Shown here in pieces: positions 45,440 to 53,708 of a DNA stretch of 64,000 nucleotides. Each line of letters begins with the position of its first letter. The stretch's first letter is position 1. The DNA is from Oceanitalea stevensii (GTDB lineage: Bacteria > Actinomycetota > Actinomycetes > Actinomycetales > Actinomycetaceae): positions 107,438 to 171,437 of the forward strand of contig NZ_JACSPO010000001.1 of the NCBI RefSeq assembly GCF_014837105.1, read 5' to 3'. The position numbers and the translations under genes are program-made. A model generated the notes under the pieces. The model had not been told where the DNA came from. It searched no databases and saw only the letters and a list, made by a program, of their open reading frames with translations.

Positions 45440-46390
45440 GTGGAGCTGTACGACGTGCACCCCGAGGCAGGGGACGTCCGCGCGCGAGTGCTCGTCAACG
45501 CGCTGACCGGAGCCATGGACGCGGGGCACGCGGCCGCGCTCGCCGCGCGCCACCTCACCGCCACCCTCGAGCACCAGCGCCTGCTCACCTTCCGCGCCGA
45601 CGAGCTCATCGACTACCGGGCGCACCGGCCGCCGATGACCTTCGAGACCTGGCGCTGGACGGACTACGAGGAGCCCTACGTCGTCCTCGACGTCCTGCGT
45701 GACGACGAGGGCACCGAGCTGCTCCTCCTCCACGGCACCGAGCCGGACCTGCGGTGGCACGGCTTCGTCGACGCCGTCATCGACATCGTCGAGCGCCACG
45801 GGGTCCAGCGGACGATCAGCATCCACGGCGTGCCGATGGGCGTGCCGCACACCCGTCCCACGACCGTGACCGCCCACGCGAGCGAGCCCGGCCTCATCCC
45901 GACCCAGCCCGAGATCATCGGCACCGTTCAGGTGCCGGGCAGCGTCACCGGGCTGCTCGAGTACCGGCTCGGCCAGGCCGGACACCAGGCCGTCGGCTTC
46001 TCCGCCAACGTGCCCCACTACCTCGCGCAGAGCCACTTCCACCAGGCCGCGGCCGAGCTCGTCCGCCAGACCGCCCGCTCCGGTGAGCTGGCCCTGCCGG
46101 TCGGGGACCTCGAGCAGGCGGCCACCGAGGCCGCGAACGAGATCGAGCGTCAGGTCTCCGCGTCGCCGGAGGTCACCGCGGTCGTCAAGGCCCTCGAGCA
46201 GCAGTACGACGCCTTCATGCGCGGGGTGAACCAGGAGACGAAGGCGACCCTCCTCGCCCAGCCCGTCGACCTCCCCACGGCCGACGAGATCGGCGCCGCC
46301 GTCGAGGCGTTCCTCGCCGACCAGGACCTCGCGGCGGACCCCGACGACGCCGCCGGCGAGGACCTCCCGGAGCCGCGCGGGGACGTGTAG
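45440..46390 (+). CDS. PAC2-family protein
   Basis: 316-aa soluble protein of the PAC2 (proteasome assembly chaperone-like) family, common in actinobacteria. Family features include DELIDYRAHRPPM, LLLLHGTEPDLRW, SIHGVPMGVPHTRP and GFSANVPHYLAQS. A helical C-terminal extension with EQQYDAFMRGV and an acidic end follows. The bacterial function is not established. A link to the actinobacterial proteasome has been proposed. It starts at GTG after GGAGGGAG, 70 bases past the response regulator. Confidence 0.88.
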   Translation: MELYDVHPEAGDVRARVLVNALTGAMDAGHAAALAARHLTATLEHQRLLTFRADELIDYRAHRPPMTFETWRWTDYEEPYVVLDVLRDDEGTELLLLHGTEPDLRWHGFVDAVIDIVERHGVQRTISIHGVPMGVPHTRPTTVTAHASEPGLIPTQPEIIGTVQVPGSVTGLLEYRLGQAGHQAVGFSANVPHYLAQSHFHQAAAELVRQTARSGELALPVGDLEQAATEAANEIERQVSASPEVTAVVKALEQQYDAFMRGVNQETKATLLAQPVDLPTADEIGAAVEAFLADQDLAADPDDAAGEDLPEPRGDV

Positions 46391-46596
46391 CGCCGTCCCG
46401 CGTGCCGCCGGACGGGCCCGCTGTCGATCGCTAGTCACGACGGCGCGGACGTGCCACACTTGTCCGCGTTGCAGTTGCAGTTCGCTTACGTATGACCCTG
46501 GCCATGGCTGGGCCTAGCACGACGTGGGACGAGGCATTGCGGCACGGCGGAGCCGGCACACGGCCGGTTCCACAACGTCCCCGGAAGGACACTCAC
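46391..46596 (+). other. Upstream region of the cold-shock gene
   Basis: 206 bp without a gene. It holds a duplicated hexamer TTGCAGTTGCAG (46469-46480) and TACGTAT (46487-46493), and probably a long untranslated leader as in other cspA genes. I could not fix a promoter with proper spacing. In-frame extension of the cold-shock ORF through here has no family similarity. Confidence 0.4.
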
Positions 46597-46800
46597 ATGG
46601 CACAGGGAACCGTGAAGTGGTTCAACGCTGAGAAGGGCTACGGCTTCATCGCCCAGGACGGTGGCGGCGCCGACGTCTTCGTCCACTACTCCGCGATCGA
46701 GTCCGACGGCTACCGCTCCCTCGAGGAGGCGCAGCGCGTCGAGTTCGAGATCACGCAGGGCCCCAAGGGCCCGCAGGCGGAGAGCGTCCGCCCGCTCTGA
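46597..46800 (+). CDS. cspA: Cold-shock protein, CspA family
   Basis: 67-aa OB-fold RNA chaperone that melts mRNA structure. RNP1 is KGYGFI and RNP2 is VFVHYS; the protein opens [17 protein letters not shown] as typical. It is a monocistronic gene with GGAAGGAC ahead of the ATG and a strong terminator right after. A long leader upstream would permit temperature-dependent folding control. Confidence 0.96.
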   Translation: MAQGTVKWFNAEKGYGFIAQDGGGADVFVHYSAIESDGYRSLEEAQRVEFEITQGPKGPQAESVRPL

Positions 46801-46808
46801 CACCCGTG

Positions 46809-46842
46809 AAGGGGCCCGCACCGGTGACGGTGCGGGCCCCTT
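46809..46842 (+). terminator. cspA terminator
   Basis: A 14-bp perfect stem AAGGGGCCCGCACC / GGTGCGGGCCCCTT with a 6-base loop, 9 bases after the cspA stop, followed by TCG rather than a U-run. It ends 14 bases before the stop of the convergent gene and probably also acts on that strand. Confidence 0.88.
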
Positions 46843-46855
46843 CGTCGTCCCCGGC

Positions 46856-47734
46856 TCAGGACTCGCCGGGTGACGCGGCCGGGACGTCGTCGTGGCGGGG
46901 GGCGTGCGAGCCGGCGAAGTCGACCAGGTCGTCACCCGCCACCAGCCGCACCGGCAGCGGGAGCCCGCGCAGCGCCCGGTCGAGGCCCGGCGTCGCGACC
47001 GGGTGCGCCGAGCCGACGAGCACGACGTTGCCGTAGCGGCGGCCGCGGAGGATCGCGGGGTCGGCGACGAGCGCGACGTGCGGGAAGACCTCGCGCAGCG
47101 TGGCGACCTCGGTGCGGGCCACGGTGAGCGGCGGCCGGTCGGTGAGGTTGACGAGGTACAGGCCGTCCTCGGTGAGCGCGCGACGCGCCTCCTCGGCGGC
47201 CTCCACGGTGCGCACGTGGTTGGGGACGACGACGCCGGCGAAGACGTCCCGCACGACGACGTCCCACGACCCGGGCGTGAGCGTCCCGAGGGCGGCGCGG
47301 GCGTCCGCCACCCGCACCCGCAGGCGGGGGGCGCGGGGCAGGTCGAACCACAGCCGCGACAGGCGGGCGAGCTCCGCGTCGATCTCGACGACGAGCTGGG
47401 TCGATCCCGGACGGGCGGCCTCCACCGCCCGCGGGAGCGCGCAGCCGGCACCGCCGAGGTGGACGGCGCGCAGAGGCGCCGGCGCCGGGGCTCCCGCCTC
47501 CTCCAGGACGACCGTCATCTGCTGCATGTACTCGAACTCGAGGTGGGCGGGGTCGGCGAGGTCGACGTAGGAGCTCTCGGCGTCGTTGATGAAGACGGTG
47601 ACGGCCGACGGTCGGGAGGGGTCGCGCAGCAGCTCGACCACCCCGGTGGAGGTCCGGACCGGGCCCTCGGGCAGGTCGGGGAGGGGCAGGCGCCTGCTGC
47701 GGCCGCGCCGTCGGAGGGCTGGGCGCTCGGGCAT
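46856..47734 (-). CDS. Spermidine synthase-like methyltransferase-fold protein
   Basis: 292-aa Rossmann-fold protein of the SpeE-like group. The nucleotide-binding segment is AVHLGGAGCALPRAVEAA, followed by VVEIDAELARLSRLWFDL and DVVVRDVFAGVVVPNH. The aminopropyl-transfer residues of true SpeE are not clearly kept, so polyamine synthesis is doubtful. Such proteins are abundant and uncharacterised in actinobacteria. The ATG follows TAGCCT (minus strand, 47747-47742) by 7 bases, indicating a leaderless transcript divergent from dinB. Confidence 0.8.
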   Translation of the reverse strand: MPERPALRRRGRSRRLPLPDLPEGPVRTSTGVVELLRDPSRPSAVTVFINDAESSYVDLADPAHLEFEYMQQMTVVLEEAGAPAPAPLRAVHLGGAGCALPRAVEAARPGSTQLVVEIDAELARLSRLWFDLPRAPRLRVRVADARAALGTLTPGSWDVVVRDVFAGVVVPNHVRTVEAAEEARRALTEDGLYLVNLTDRPPLTVARTEVATLREVFPHVALVADPAILRGRRYGNVVLVGSAHPVATPGLDRALRGLPLPVRLVAGDDLVDFAGSHAPRHDDVPAASPGES

Positions 47735-47741
47735 GCGCCCC

Positions 47742-47751
47742 AGGCTAGCCT
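47742..47751. promoter_or_regulatory. Symmetric divergent -10 palindrome AGGCTAGCCT
   Basis: The 10-bp palindrome reads TAGCCT on both strands: 47746-47751 toward dinB and 47747-47742 toward the SpeE-like gene. Starts lie 10 and 7 bases beyond. One RNA polymerase at a time could use the site, so the two genes may compete for initiation. Confidence 0.65.
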
Positions 47752-47761
47752 TGAACCCGAC

Positions 47762-49036
47762 ATGAGCAGAGGCGAGCGCAGCGCCGCGGCCCGGCGCGAC
47801 TGGGGCAGCGACGACACGGGCACGAGCGTGCTCCACGTCGACATGGACGCCTTCTTCGCCGCCGTCGAGCTCCTCGACCGGCCCGACCTCCTCGGCAGGC
47901 CGGTCATCGTCGGCGGTGAGCAGCGTGGCGTCGTCCTGTCCGCCACCTACGAGGCCCGGCGCTTCGGCGTGCACTCGGCGATGCCGATGTCGCGTGCGCG
48001 GGCGCTGTGCCCGCAGGCCGTCGTCCTCCCGCCCCACCACGACACCTACACCCGCGTCTCCCGGCAGGTCATGGCGATCCTCGGCGACGTCACGCCCGTC
48101 ATGGAGAAGGTGAGCATCGACGAGGCCTTCCTCGACGTGTCCGGCGCCCGACGGCGGCTCGGCCCCCCGGTGGCCATCGCCCGTGCCCTGCGCGAGCGCA
48201 TCCACCGCGAGCTGGGCGTTCCCGCGTCCGTGGGTGTGGCGGCGACCAAGTTCGTCGCCAAGCTCGCCTCCAGCCACGCGAAGCCCGACGGGTTGCTCCT
48301 CGTCCCGCGCGAGGCGACCGTCCCCTTCCTCCACTCCCTGCCCGTGGGAGCGCTGTGGGGCGTGGGGGAGCGCACCCGCGAGCGGCTGCACGTCCACGGC
48401 ATCGACACCGTGGAGGCGCTCGCCGCCCAGCCGGTGCGCACGCTCCACCGCATCCTCGGGGTGGCCGCGGGGCAGCGGCTGCACGACCTCGCCAACGGCC
48501 GCGACCCGCGCGCGGTCGAGCCGGAGCGGGTGGAGAAGTCGGTCGGCACCGAGACGACCTTCGCCGCGGACGTCACCGACCGGGCGACCCTCGAGGCGGT
48601 CCTCCTCGACCAGGCGCACCGCACCGCGGCGCGGCTGCGGGCCGCCGGCATGGTGGGCCGCACCGTGGCGCTCAAGGTGCGCTTCTCGGACTTCCGGACG
48701 ATCAGCCGCTCGCGTGCCACCGAGGCGACCGACGTCGCGCACGACGTCTTCGCCGTCACCCGCTCCCTCCTCGAGGACGTCGCCCTGCCCCCGGGCGGCG
48801 TGCGCCTCATCGGCCTGCGGGTCGAGCAGCTGCAGCAGGCCGGCGAGGGCGTCCAGCTCCGCCTCGACGAGGACGACAACAGGCGCGAGGCCGAGACGGC
48901 GATGGACACGATCCGACAGCGTTTCGGGCCCGCGGCGCTGCGCCCGGCGTCCCTCCTCGAGCGCTCCGCGGAGGCGGGAGCGGGCCCGGCCGAGGGCCCG
49001 GAGCCGACGGCGGGCGGCAACCGGGAGCGATACTGA
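47762..49036 (+). CDS. dinB: DNA polymerase IV (Y family)
   Basis: Error-prone translesion polymerase, 424 aa. The palm metal-binding motif VLHVDMDAFFAAVE is near residue 25 and the catalytic SIDEAFLDVSG near 120. Helix-hairpin-helix (LWGVGERTRERL) and little-finger domains follow. No canonical beta-clamp peptide is obvious at the C-terminus (ENREGNR-like, GGNRERY), so clamp contact may differ, as in mycobacterial DinB2. No LexA box is seen upstream; the short -10 arrangement suggests constitutive leaderless expression. Confidence 0.93.
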   Translation: MSRGERSAAARRDWGSDDTGTSVLHVDMDAFFAAVELLDRPDLLGRPVIVGGEQRGVVLSATYEARRFGVHSAMPMSRARALCPQAVVLPPHHDTYTRVSRQVMAILGDVTPVMEKVSIDEAFLDVSGARRRLGPPVAIARALRERIHRELGVPASVGVAATKFVAKLASSHAKPDGLLLVPREATVPFLHSLPVGALWGVGERTRERLHVHGIDTVEALAAQPVRTLHRILGVAAGQRLHDLANGRDPRAVEPERVEKSVGTETTFAADVTDRATLEAVLLDQAHRTAARLRAAGMVGRTVALKVRFSDFRTISRSRATEATDVAHDVFAVTRSLLEDVALPPGGVRLIGLRVEQLQQAGEGVQLRLDEDDNRREAETAMDTIRQRFGPAALRPASLLERSAEAGAGPAEGPEPTAGGNRERY

Positions 49037-49136
49037 GAAGAGTCGGGCTCCGGTCGGCTTTCCCCCGGCGCTCCGGAGACCTAAACTTGGGTCAGTCGCC
49101 CTCGTGGAGGGCACCTCGACCAGGATCGGAGGACCG

Positions 49137-49517
49137 ATGCCTCTTTCTGAGTATGAGCAGCGGGTGCTCAGCCAGATGGAGCAGCAGCTCCGTTCCGACC
49201 CCCGCCTGGTGAGCACCTTCACCTCCGAGCAGCGCTACTCGGGCCGTCGCCTCGCCCTCGGGACGTTGGCGGTCCTCGCCGGCCTCGCGATGCTCGTCGG
49301 AGGCGTCGCCGCCTCCTTCGTGTGGCTCGGGGTGCTCGGCTTCGTCGCGATGCTCGGCGGCGTCATGCTTGCCATCTCCAAGCCGCGAGGTGCCGCCCCC
49401 AAGGCGCCGTCCTCCCGGCCGCGGGCCGGAGGGGCCGCCTCCCCGCCGCGTCACAGCGGCTTCATGCAGCGTCTCGAGGAGCGCTGGGATCGCCGCCGCG
49501 ACGAGCGCGGCCGCTGA
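49137..49517 (+). CDS. DUF3040 small membrane protein
   Basis: 126-aa protein of the actinobacterial DUF3040 family. The conserved opening MPLSEYEQRVLSQMEQQL is followed by two membrane helices (about 40-62 and 64-82) and a basic Pro/Arg-rich C-terminal tail. Function is unknown. It lies between dinB and the dcw cluster, as in many actinobacteria. GATCGGAGGA gives a good ribosome site. Confidence 0.88.
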   Translation: MPLSEYEQRVLSQMEQQLRSDPRLVSTFTSEQRYSGRRLALGTLAVLAGLAMLVGGVAASFVWLGVLGFVAMLGGVMLAISKPRGAAPKAPSSRPRAGGAASPPRHSGFMQRLEERWDRRRDERGR

Positions 49518-49532
49518 CCCACCCCCTTCTCG

Positions 49533-49570
49533 CGAGAGCCGGACTCCTCACCCGAGGAGTCCGGCTCTCG
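49533..49570 (+). terminator. Strong terminator before the dcw cluster
   Basis: A 17-bp perfect stem (49533-49549 with 49554-49570) and the tetraloop ACCC, 15 bases after the DUF3040 stop. It isolates the mraZ promoter region from upstream transcription. Confidence 0.92.
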
Positions 49571-49613
49571 GCGTCTGAGGCCCCCGTTCTCGGCGCCTGA
49601 CGGTGGGCGGCCG

Positions 49614-49675
49614 CCCCACACCCCTCCACCGGTCGGCCCCACATCCCTCCACGAGCGCCCCCCACATCGCTCCAC
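49614..49675 (-). repeat. Three 23-bp tandem units, each a GTGG-N6-GTGG pair on the minus strand
   Basis: CCCCACACCCCTCCAC (49614-49629), CCCCACATCCCTCCAC (49637-49652) and CCCCACATCGCTCCAC (49660-49675), exactly 23 bp apart. Read on the minus strand, unit two is GTGGAGGGATGTGGGG. It differs at only three of 16 positions from GTGGAGTAATGTGGTG over the mraZ -10 (49862-49877). A further CCAC-N6-CCAC pair is at 49777-49790. These look like distal MraZ boxes. Confidence 0.7.
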
Positions 49676-49845
49676 CCGCGGGGCCCGCCGCGCTCCCCGG
49701 CGGGCCGGATGGGCGGTTTCGGGCGGCGAGCGGCGGCGTGACGACGCGCCGACGCCGTCACCGCTGACAATCTCCTCCACTTCTCCCCACATGCGCTGAC
49801 CTGCGACGACGGCGTCGCAAGGCGGCGGCGTGACGCGTCTTTCCA

Positions 49846-49895
49846 TTGACGGGGGAGGGAAGTGGAGTAATGTGGTGAGCATTGGCGGCGAGTGG
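49846..49895 (+). promoter_or_regulatory. mraZ: mraZ promoter with overlapping MraZ operator
   Basis: TTGACG (49846-49851), 16-base spacer, TAATGT (49868-49873) is the best sigma-A-type promoter in the window. GTGG (or TTGG) boxes occur at 49862, 49872, 49882 and 49892, an exact 10-bp period on one DNA face, covering the -10 and the likely start at about 49880. MraZ is known to bind tandem TGGG/GTGG-type repeats with this period and repress its own operon. Confidence 0.75.
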
Positions 49896-49918
49896 TTCGG
49901 GGAAGGGTGGTGGACTGC

Positions 49919-50350
49919 GTGTTCCTCGGCACCTATCACCCGCGCCTGGACGACAAGGGCCGCCTCATCCTTCCCGCCAAGTTCCGCGACCAGCTCGCCG
50001 GGGGCCTGGTCCTCACCAAGGGCCAGGAGCGCTGCCTGGCGGCCTACCCGATGCGGGAGTTCGAGGAGATCCACGAGCAGCTGCGCAAGGCGCCGGTCAC
50101 CGACCGGCGCGTGCGTGACTACTCCCGCGTCCTGCTCGCCGGTGCCACCGACGAGCAGCCCGACAAGCAGGGCCGCATCACCATCCCGCCCCACCTGCGC
50201 CAGTACGCCGGCCTCGAGCGCGAGCTCGCCGTCATCGGGACGGGCTCGCGGGTGGAGATCTGGTCCGCCGCCGCGTGGGACGACTACCTGGCCGCCTCCG
50301 AGGACGCCTTCGCCGACACGGCCGAGGAGGTGGTCCCCGGACTCTTCTGA
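49919..50350 (+). CDS. mraZ: Transcriptional regulator MraZ
   Basis: DNA-binding regulator at the head of the dcw cluster, 143 aa, the normal actinobacterial length. It has two AbrB-like swapped-hairpin repeats, each with the D-x-K/R-G-R motif: [15 protein letters not shown] (N half) and [14 protein letters not shown] (C half). The GTG giving [10 protein letters not shown] was chosen by comparison with the conserved family start; in-frame GTGs at 49892, 49907 and 49910 would extend it through the operator. The protein probably represses its own promoter just upstream. Confidence 0.93.
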   Translation: MFLGTYHPRLDDKGRLILPAKFRDQLAGGLVLTKGQERCLAAYPMREFEEIHEQLRKAPVTDRRVRDYSRVLLAGATDEQPDKQGRITIPPHLRQYAGLERELAVIGTGSRVEIWSAAAWDDYLAASEDAFADTAEEVVPGLF

Positions 50351-50513
50351 CCCACCCGACCTCCGCACGACGAGGTCTCTCACCGCGACTCTGACGCACT
50401 TCCCCGGCGCCAGAGCCCGGCGGCGGGAGTCCTGGTCGGGTGGTGGAGGGCCCCCGACCGCCCCAGTGGCACGACCGAGCAGCACCAGACCGAAAGAGAG
50501 AGGGAGGAGGGCC

Positions 50514-51515
50514 ATGACCGAGGACCGCAGCGCCGCCGAGCGTCATGTCCCCGTGCTCGCCGCACGCTGCCTCGACCTCCTCGCCCCGGCCCTCGAGCGG
50601 CCGGGTGCCGTGCTCATCGACACGACCCTCGGCATGGGCGGGCACAGCGAGCTCGCGCTCCAGCGCTTCCCCGAGGCGCGGGTCGTCGGCATCGACCGCG
50701 ACCCGCAGGCCATCGCGCTGGCCGGTGGCCGGCTCGCTCCCTTCGGGGAGCGCTTCACCGCCGTCCACGCCGTCTACGACGACGTCGACCGGGTCGCCGC
50801 CGAGTACGCGCCCGGGGGAGTGGACGGGATCCTCATGGACCTCGGTGTCTCCTCCCTCCAGCTCGACGAGGCCGACCGCGGTTTCGCCTACGCCCAGGAC
50901 GCCCCGCTCGACATGCGGATGGACCCCACGCGCGGCATGAGCGCCGCGGAGCTCCTCGCCACGGCGTCCGTCGGCGAGCTGAGCCGCATCCTGCGGGACT
51001 ACGGGGAGGAGCGCTTCGCGAAGCGCGTCGCCTCCTCCATCGTCCGGCGCCGCGAGCAGCAGCCGATCCTGCGGACGGGCGAGCTCGTCGACCTCGTCCG
51101 CGCCGCCATCCCGGCCGCCACCCGCCGCACCGGTGGCAACCCCGCCAAGCGGACCTTCCAGGCCCTGCGCATCGCCGTCAACGACGAGCTGGCCGTCCTC
51201 GAGCGGACCCTGCCGCGCGCCCTGGAGTCGCTCGCCGTCGGCGGACGGATCGTCGTCATGGCCTACCACTCCCTCGAGGACCGGGCCGTCAAGCGCGCCC
51301 TCGCCCGCGGCGCCACGTCCTCGGCACCGCCCGACTTCCCGGTCGAGCCCGAGACCCACAAGCCCTACCTCAGGCTGCTCACCCGCGGCGCGGAGGAGGC
51401 CGACGACGCCGAGCGCGCCGCCAACCCCCGGGCCACCTCCGTCCGCCTGCGCGCCGCCGAGCGCACCCGTCCCACCCCCGACCACATGCGTCCACGATCA
51501 AGGAGCGCCGCATGA
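50514..51515 (+). CDS. rsmH: 16S rRNA (cytosine-1402-N4)-methyltransferase
   Basis: SAM-dependent rRNA methylase tuning start-codon choice, 333 aa. The SAM motif is [14 protein letters not shown], with [11 protein letters not shown] next and the catalytic-region [22 protein letters not shown]. The conserved C-terminal [14 protein letters not shown] is intact. GGGAGGAGG precedes the ATG. It lies 163 bp after mraZ and overlaps ftsL by 4 bases. Confidence 0.96.
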   Translation: MTEDRSAAERHVPVLAARCLDLLAPALERPGAVLIDTTLGMGGHSELALQRFPEARVVGIDRDPQAIALAGGRLAPFGERFTAVHAVYDDVDRVAAEYAPGGVDGILMDLGVSSLQLDEADRGFAYAQDAPLDMRMDPTRGMSAAELLATASVGELSRILRDYGEERFAKRVASSIVRRREQQPILRTGELVDLVRAAIPAATRRTGGNPAKRTFQALRIAVNDELAVLERTLPRALESLAVGGRIVVMAYHSLEDRAVKRALARGATSSAPPDFPVEPETHKPYLRLLTRGAEEADDAERAANPRATSVRLRAAERTRPTPDHMRPRSRSAA

Positions 51516-51895
51516 GTGCGATGCCCGCCCGTACCGCCGCCGTCGAACCGCGCCGGTCCTGGCGCCCGCGGCTCCAGGTCGTGCGCAGCCCTGCGCCGGC
51601 CCGGTCCCTCGTGCCCTACCTCCTGCTGTGCGCCACCATCCTGCTCGGCTCGCTCGTCGCCGCGCTGCTCATCAACACCCAGATGGCCGTGGACGCCTAC
51701 GCGATCCACGACGCCACCCAGAACCTCAACCGGCTCGAGGAGGCACAGACCGCGCTCGTCCAGCAGGTCGAGGAGGCCGGCTCACCCGCCAGCCTCCAGC
51801 GCCGCGCCGAGGAGCTCGGCATGGAGCCCGCCGAGCGGGTCGACTTCATCTCCCTGCGGGAGGGCACGATCCTCGGCGGGAGTGACGCGGAGTGA
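51512..51895 (+). CDS. ftsL: FtsL-like septal protein
   Basis: 127-aa bitopic membrane protein. It has a basic cytoplasmic N-terminus (about 1-32), a single helix (about 33-55), and an extracytoplasmic coiled coil ([26 protein letters not shown]) ending in a short acidic tail. FtsL bridges the divisome to FtsW/FtsI with DivIC/FtsB. Assignment rests on topology, coiled coil and position between rsmH and ftsI, since sequence conservation in the family is low. ATGA and GTGA overlaps on both sides. Confidence 0.85.
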   Translation: MSAMPARTAAVEPRRSWRPRLQVVRSPAPARSLVPYLLLCATILLGSLVAALLINTQMAVDAYAIHDATQNLNRLEEAQTALVQQVEEAGSPASLQRRAEELGMEPAERVDFISLREGTILGGSDAE

Positions 51896-53643
51896 GTGGC
51901 CGCACCCTCGTCCGGCGCCACAACGCCGTCCTCGCCGTCGTCCTCGCGATCGTCATCGTCTTCGCCGGCCGCCTCGTCTACGTCCAGGCCCTCGAGGGCC
52001 CGCGCCTGGCCGAGGACGCGCTCAACAGCCGCCTGTCGCACTCGACGATCCAGGCCATGCGCGGCGACATCCTCGACGCGAACGGGGAGGTGCTCGCCAC
52101 CTCCGTCCAGCGCTACAACGTCGGCGTCAACCAGCTGAAGATCCGCGAGTTCCGGGCCGAGATCGACGGCGAGGAGAAGGAGGGCGCCGTCGCCGCGGCC
52201 GCCCTCCTCGCCCCGATCCTCGACCGTGACCCCGCCGAGCTCGGCGCGGACATGGTCGGGGACTCGACCTTCGCCTACATCGCCCGCGGCCTCACCCCCG
52301 AGGAGTGGCGTGAGGTGAGGGCGCTGCGCATCCCCGGCGTCGAGCCGGAGCAGACCTCCGAGCGGCTCTATCCCAACGGCAACACCGCCGGCAACGTCCT
52401 CGGCTACGTCGGGCGCGACAACGAGGGCCTCGCCGGCCTCGAGCTCTCCTTCGAGGAGCAGCTGCGCGGGGTGCCCGGCAGCAGCGTCGTCGAGATCGGC
52501 CGCACCGGCCAGTCCATCCCCACCGGTCTGCGCGAGACGGTCCCCGCCGAGCCCGGCGACACCCTCCACACGACGATCGACCGGGACGTCCAGTTCCGCG
52601 CCCAGCAGGTCATCGACGAGACGGTCGACCGGTACAAGGCGTCGTGGGGCGCGATGGTCGTCCAGGAGATCGGCACCGGCCGCGTCATCGCCATCGCCGA
52701 CTCCGACGCCGTCGACCCGAACGACTACCAGGCCAGCCCTCCGGAGAACCGCGGCTCGCGCGCCGTCCAGGCCGCCTACGAGAACGGCTCGACGGGCAAG
52801 CTGCCCACCTTCGCCGCCGCCATCGACACCGGCGCCGTCACCCCGACGACGACCTTCACCACGCCCGACCGCTTCACCACCCCCTCCGGGCAGACCTTCT
52901 CCGACGCCGACCCGCACGCGACCGAGGAGATGACGGTCGCGGGGATCCTCGCGACGTCGTCGAACACCGGCACCGTGATGATCGGTGACCGGATGAGCGA
53001 CGAGGAGCGCTACGAGTACTTCCGCGCCTTCGGCATGGGGGAGCGCACCGGCATCGAGCTCCCGGGCGAGACGCCCGGCATCCTCGCCACACCCGAGGAG
53101 TGGGACGGCCGCCAGCGGTACACGACGATGTTCGGCCAGGGCCTGGCGGTCAACCTCGTCCAGAACACCGCCATCGCCGCCGCGCTCGGCAACGACGGCG
53201 TCTACCACGCCCCCCGGCTGGTGGACGGCACGACCGACGCGACGGGCCGCTTCCACGCCGCCGAGCCGCCCGAGGGCCGGCAGGTGGTGAGCGAGGAGAC
53301 CGCCGAGCAGATGGTGACGATGATGGAGGGGGTCGTCACGCAGGAGGGCACCGGTGTCCTCGGCCAGCTCGAGGGCTATCGCCTCGCGGGCAAGACCGGT
53401 ACCGCGCAGGTCCCCGACGAGAACGGCAACCTCACCCGCACGGTCGCGAACTTCGTCGGCGTCGCCCCGGCGGACGACCCGCAGTTCGCCGTCGGCATCG
53501 TCGTCTACCACCCGCGACACCAGGTGCCGTCCTCGATCATCGCGGCCCCCGCCTTCAAGGACATCGCCGGCTACACGCTGCAGCACCTCGGCATCCCGCC
53601 GTCAACGACGCCAGCGTCACTCTTCCCGATGCGGGCAGAGTGA
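51892..53643 (+). CDS. ftsI: Septal penicillin-binding protein (class B transpeptidase)
   Basis: Peptidoglycan transpeptidase of the divisome, 583 aa. One N-terminal membrane helix (about 12-30) is followed by the pedestal domain with RGDILDANGEVLATS. The transpeptidase domain has SxxK as STGK (about residue 300), SxN in SSNTG (about 355) and KTG in AGKTGTAQ (about 500). The usual GST-(x)-K region reads GSTGKLPTF. No PASTA domains. It normally precedes murE; here a 61-bp gap leads straight to murF. Confidence 0.95.
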   Translation: MSGRTLVRRHNAVLAVVLAIVIVFAGRLVYVQALEGPRLAEDALNSRLSHSTIQAMRGDILDANGEVLATSVQRYNVGVNQLKIREFRAEIDGEEKEGAVAAAALLAPILDRDPAELGADMVGDSTFAYIARGLTPEEWREVRALRIPGVEPEQTSERLYPNGNTAGNVLGYVGRDNEGLAGLELSFEEQLRGVPGSSVVEIGRTGQSIPTGLRETVPAEPGDTLHTTIDRDVQFRAQQVIDETVDRYKASWGAMVVQEIGTGRVIAIADSDAVDPNDYQASPPENRGSRAVQAAYENGSTGKLPTFAAAIDTGAVTPTTTFTTPDRFTTPSGQTFSDADPHATEEMTVAGILATSSNTGTVMIGDRMSDEERYEYFRAFGMGERTGIELPGETPGILATPEEWDGRQRYTTMFGQGLAVNLVQNTAIAAALGNDGVYHAPRLVDGTTDATGRFHAAEPPEGRQVVSEETAEQMVTMMEGVVTQEGTGVLGQLEGYRLAGKTGTAQVPDENGNLTRTVANFVGVAPADDPQFAVGIVVYHPRHQVPSSIIAAPAFKDIAGYTLQHLGIPPSTTPASLFPMRAE

Positions 53644-53655
53644 GCCCGCTGCGGA

Positions 53656-53708
53656 TAGATTGTCGAGACGTGACTCCAGACGACCAGCTCCGGTGGGGGC
53701 AGCCGTGA
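53656..53708 (+). promoter_or_regulatory. Leaderless mini-ORF and possible internal promoter at the missing-murE junction
   Basis: TAGATT (53656-53661) stands 8 bases before a GTG (53670) that opens a 12-codon frame [12 protein letters not shown]. The frame ends at TGA (53706-53708), overlapping the murF GTG (53705-53707). The layout copies the leaderless genes elsewhere in the window. It is either a coupling leader peptide for murF or the surviving 5' end of a deleted murE. Coding status is unproven. Confidence 0.45.

Noticed and set aside
46492..46596. N-terminal extension of the cold-shock protein
   Set aside because: CspA proteins start at MxxGTVKWF; a GGAAGG site precedes that ATG, and the extension has no counterpart.
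49892..49918. Longer MraZ starting at the GTG at 49892
   Set aside because: It would translate the operator, and the family start aligns with the GTG at 49919.
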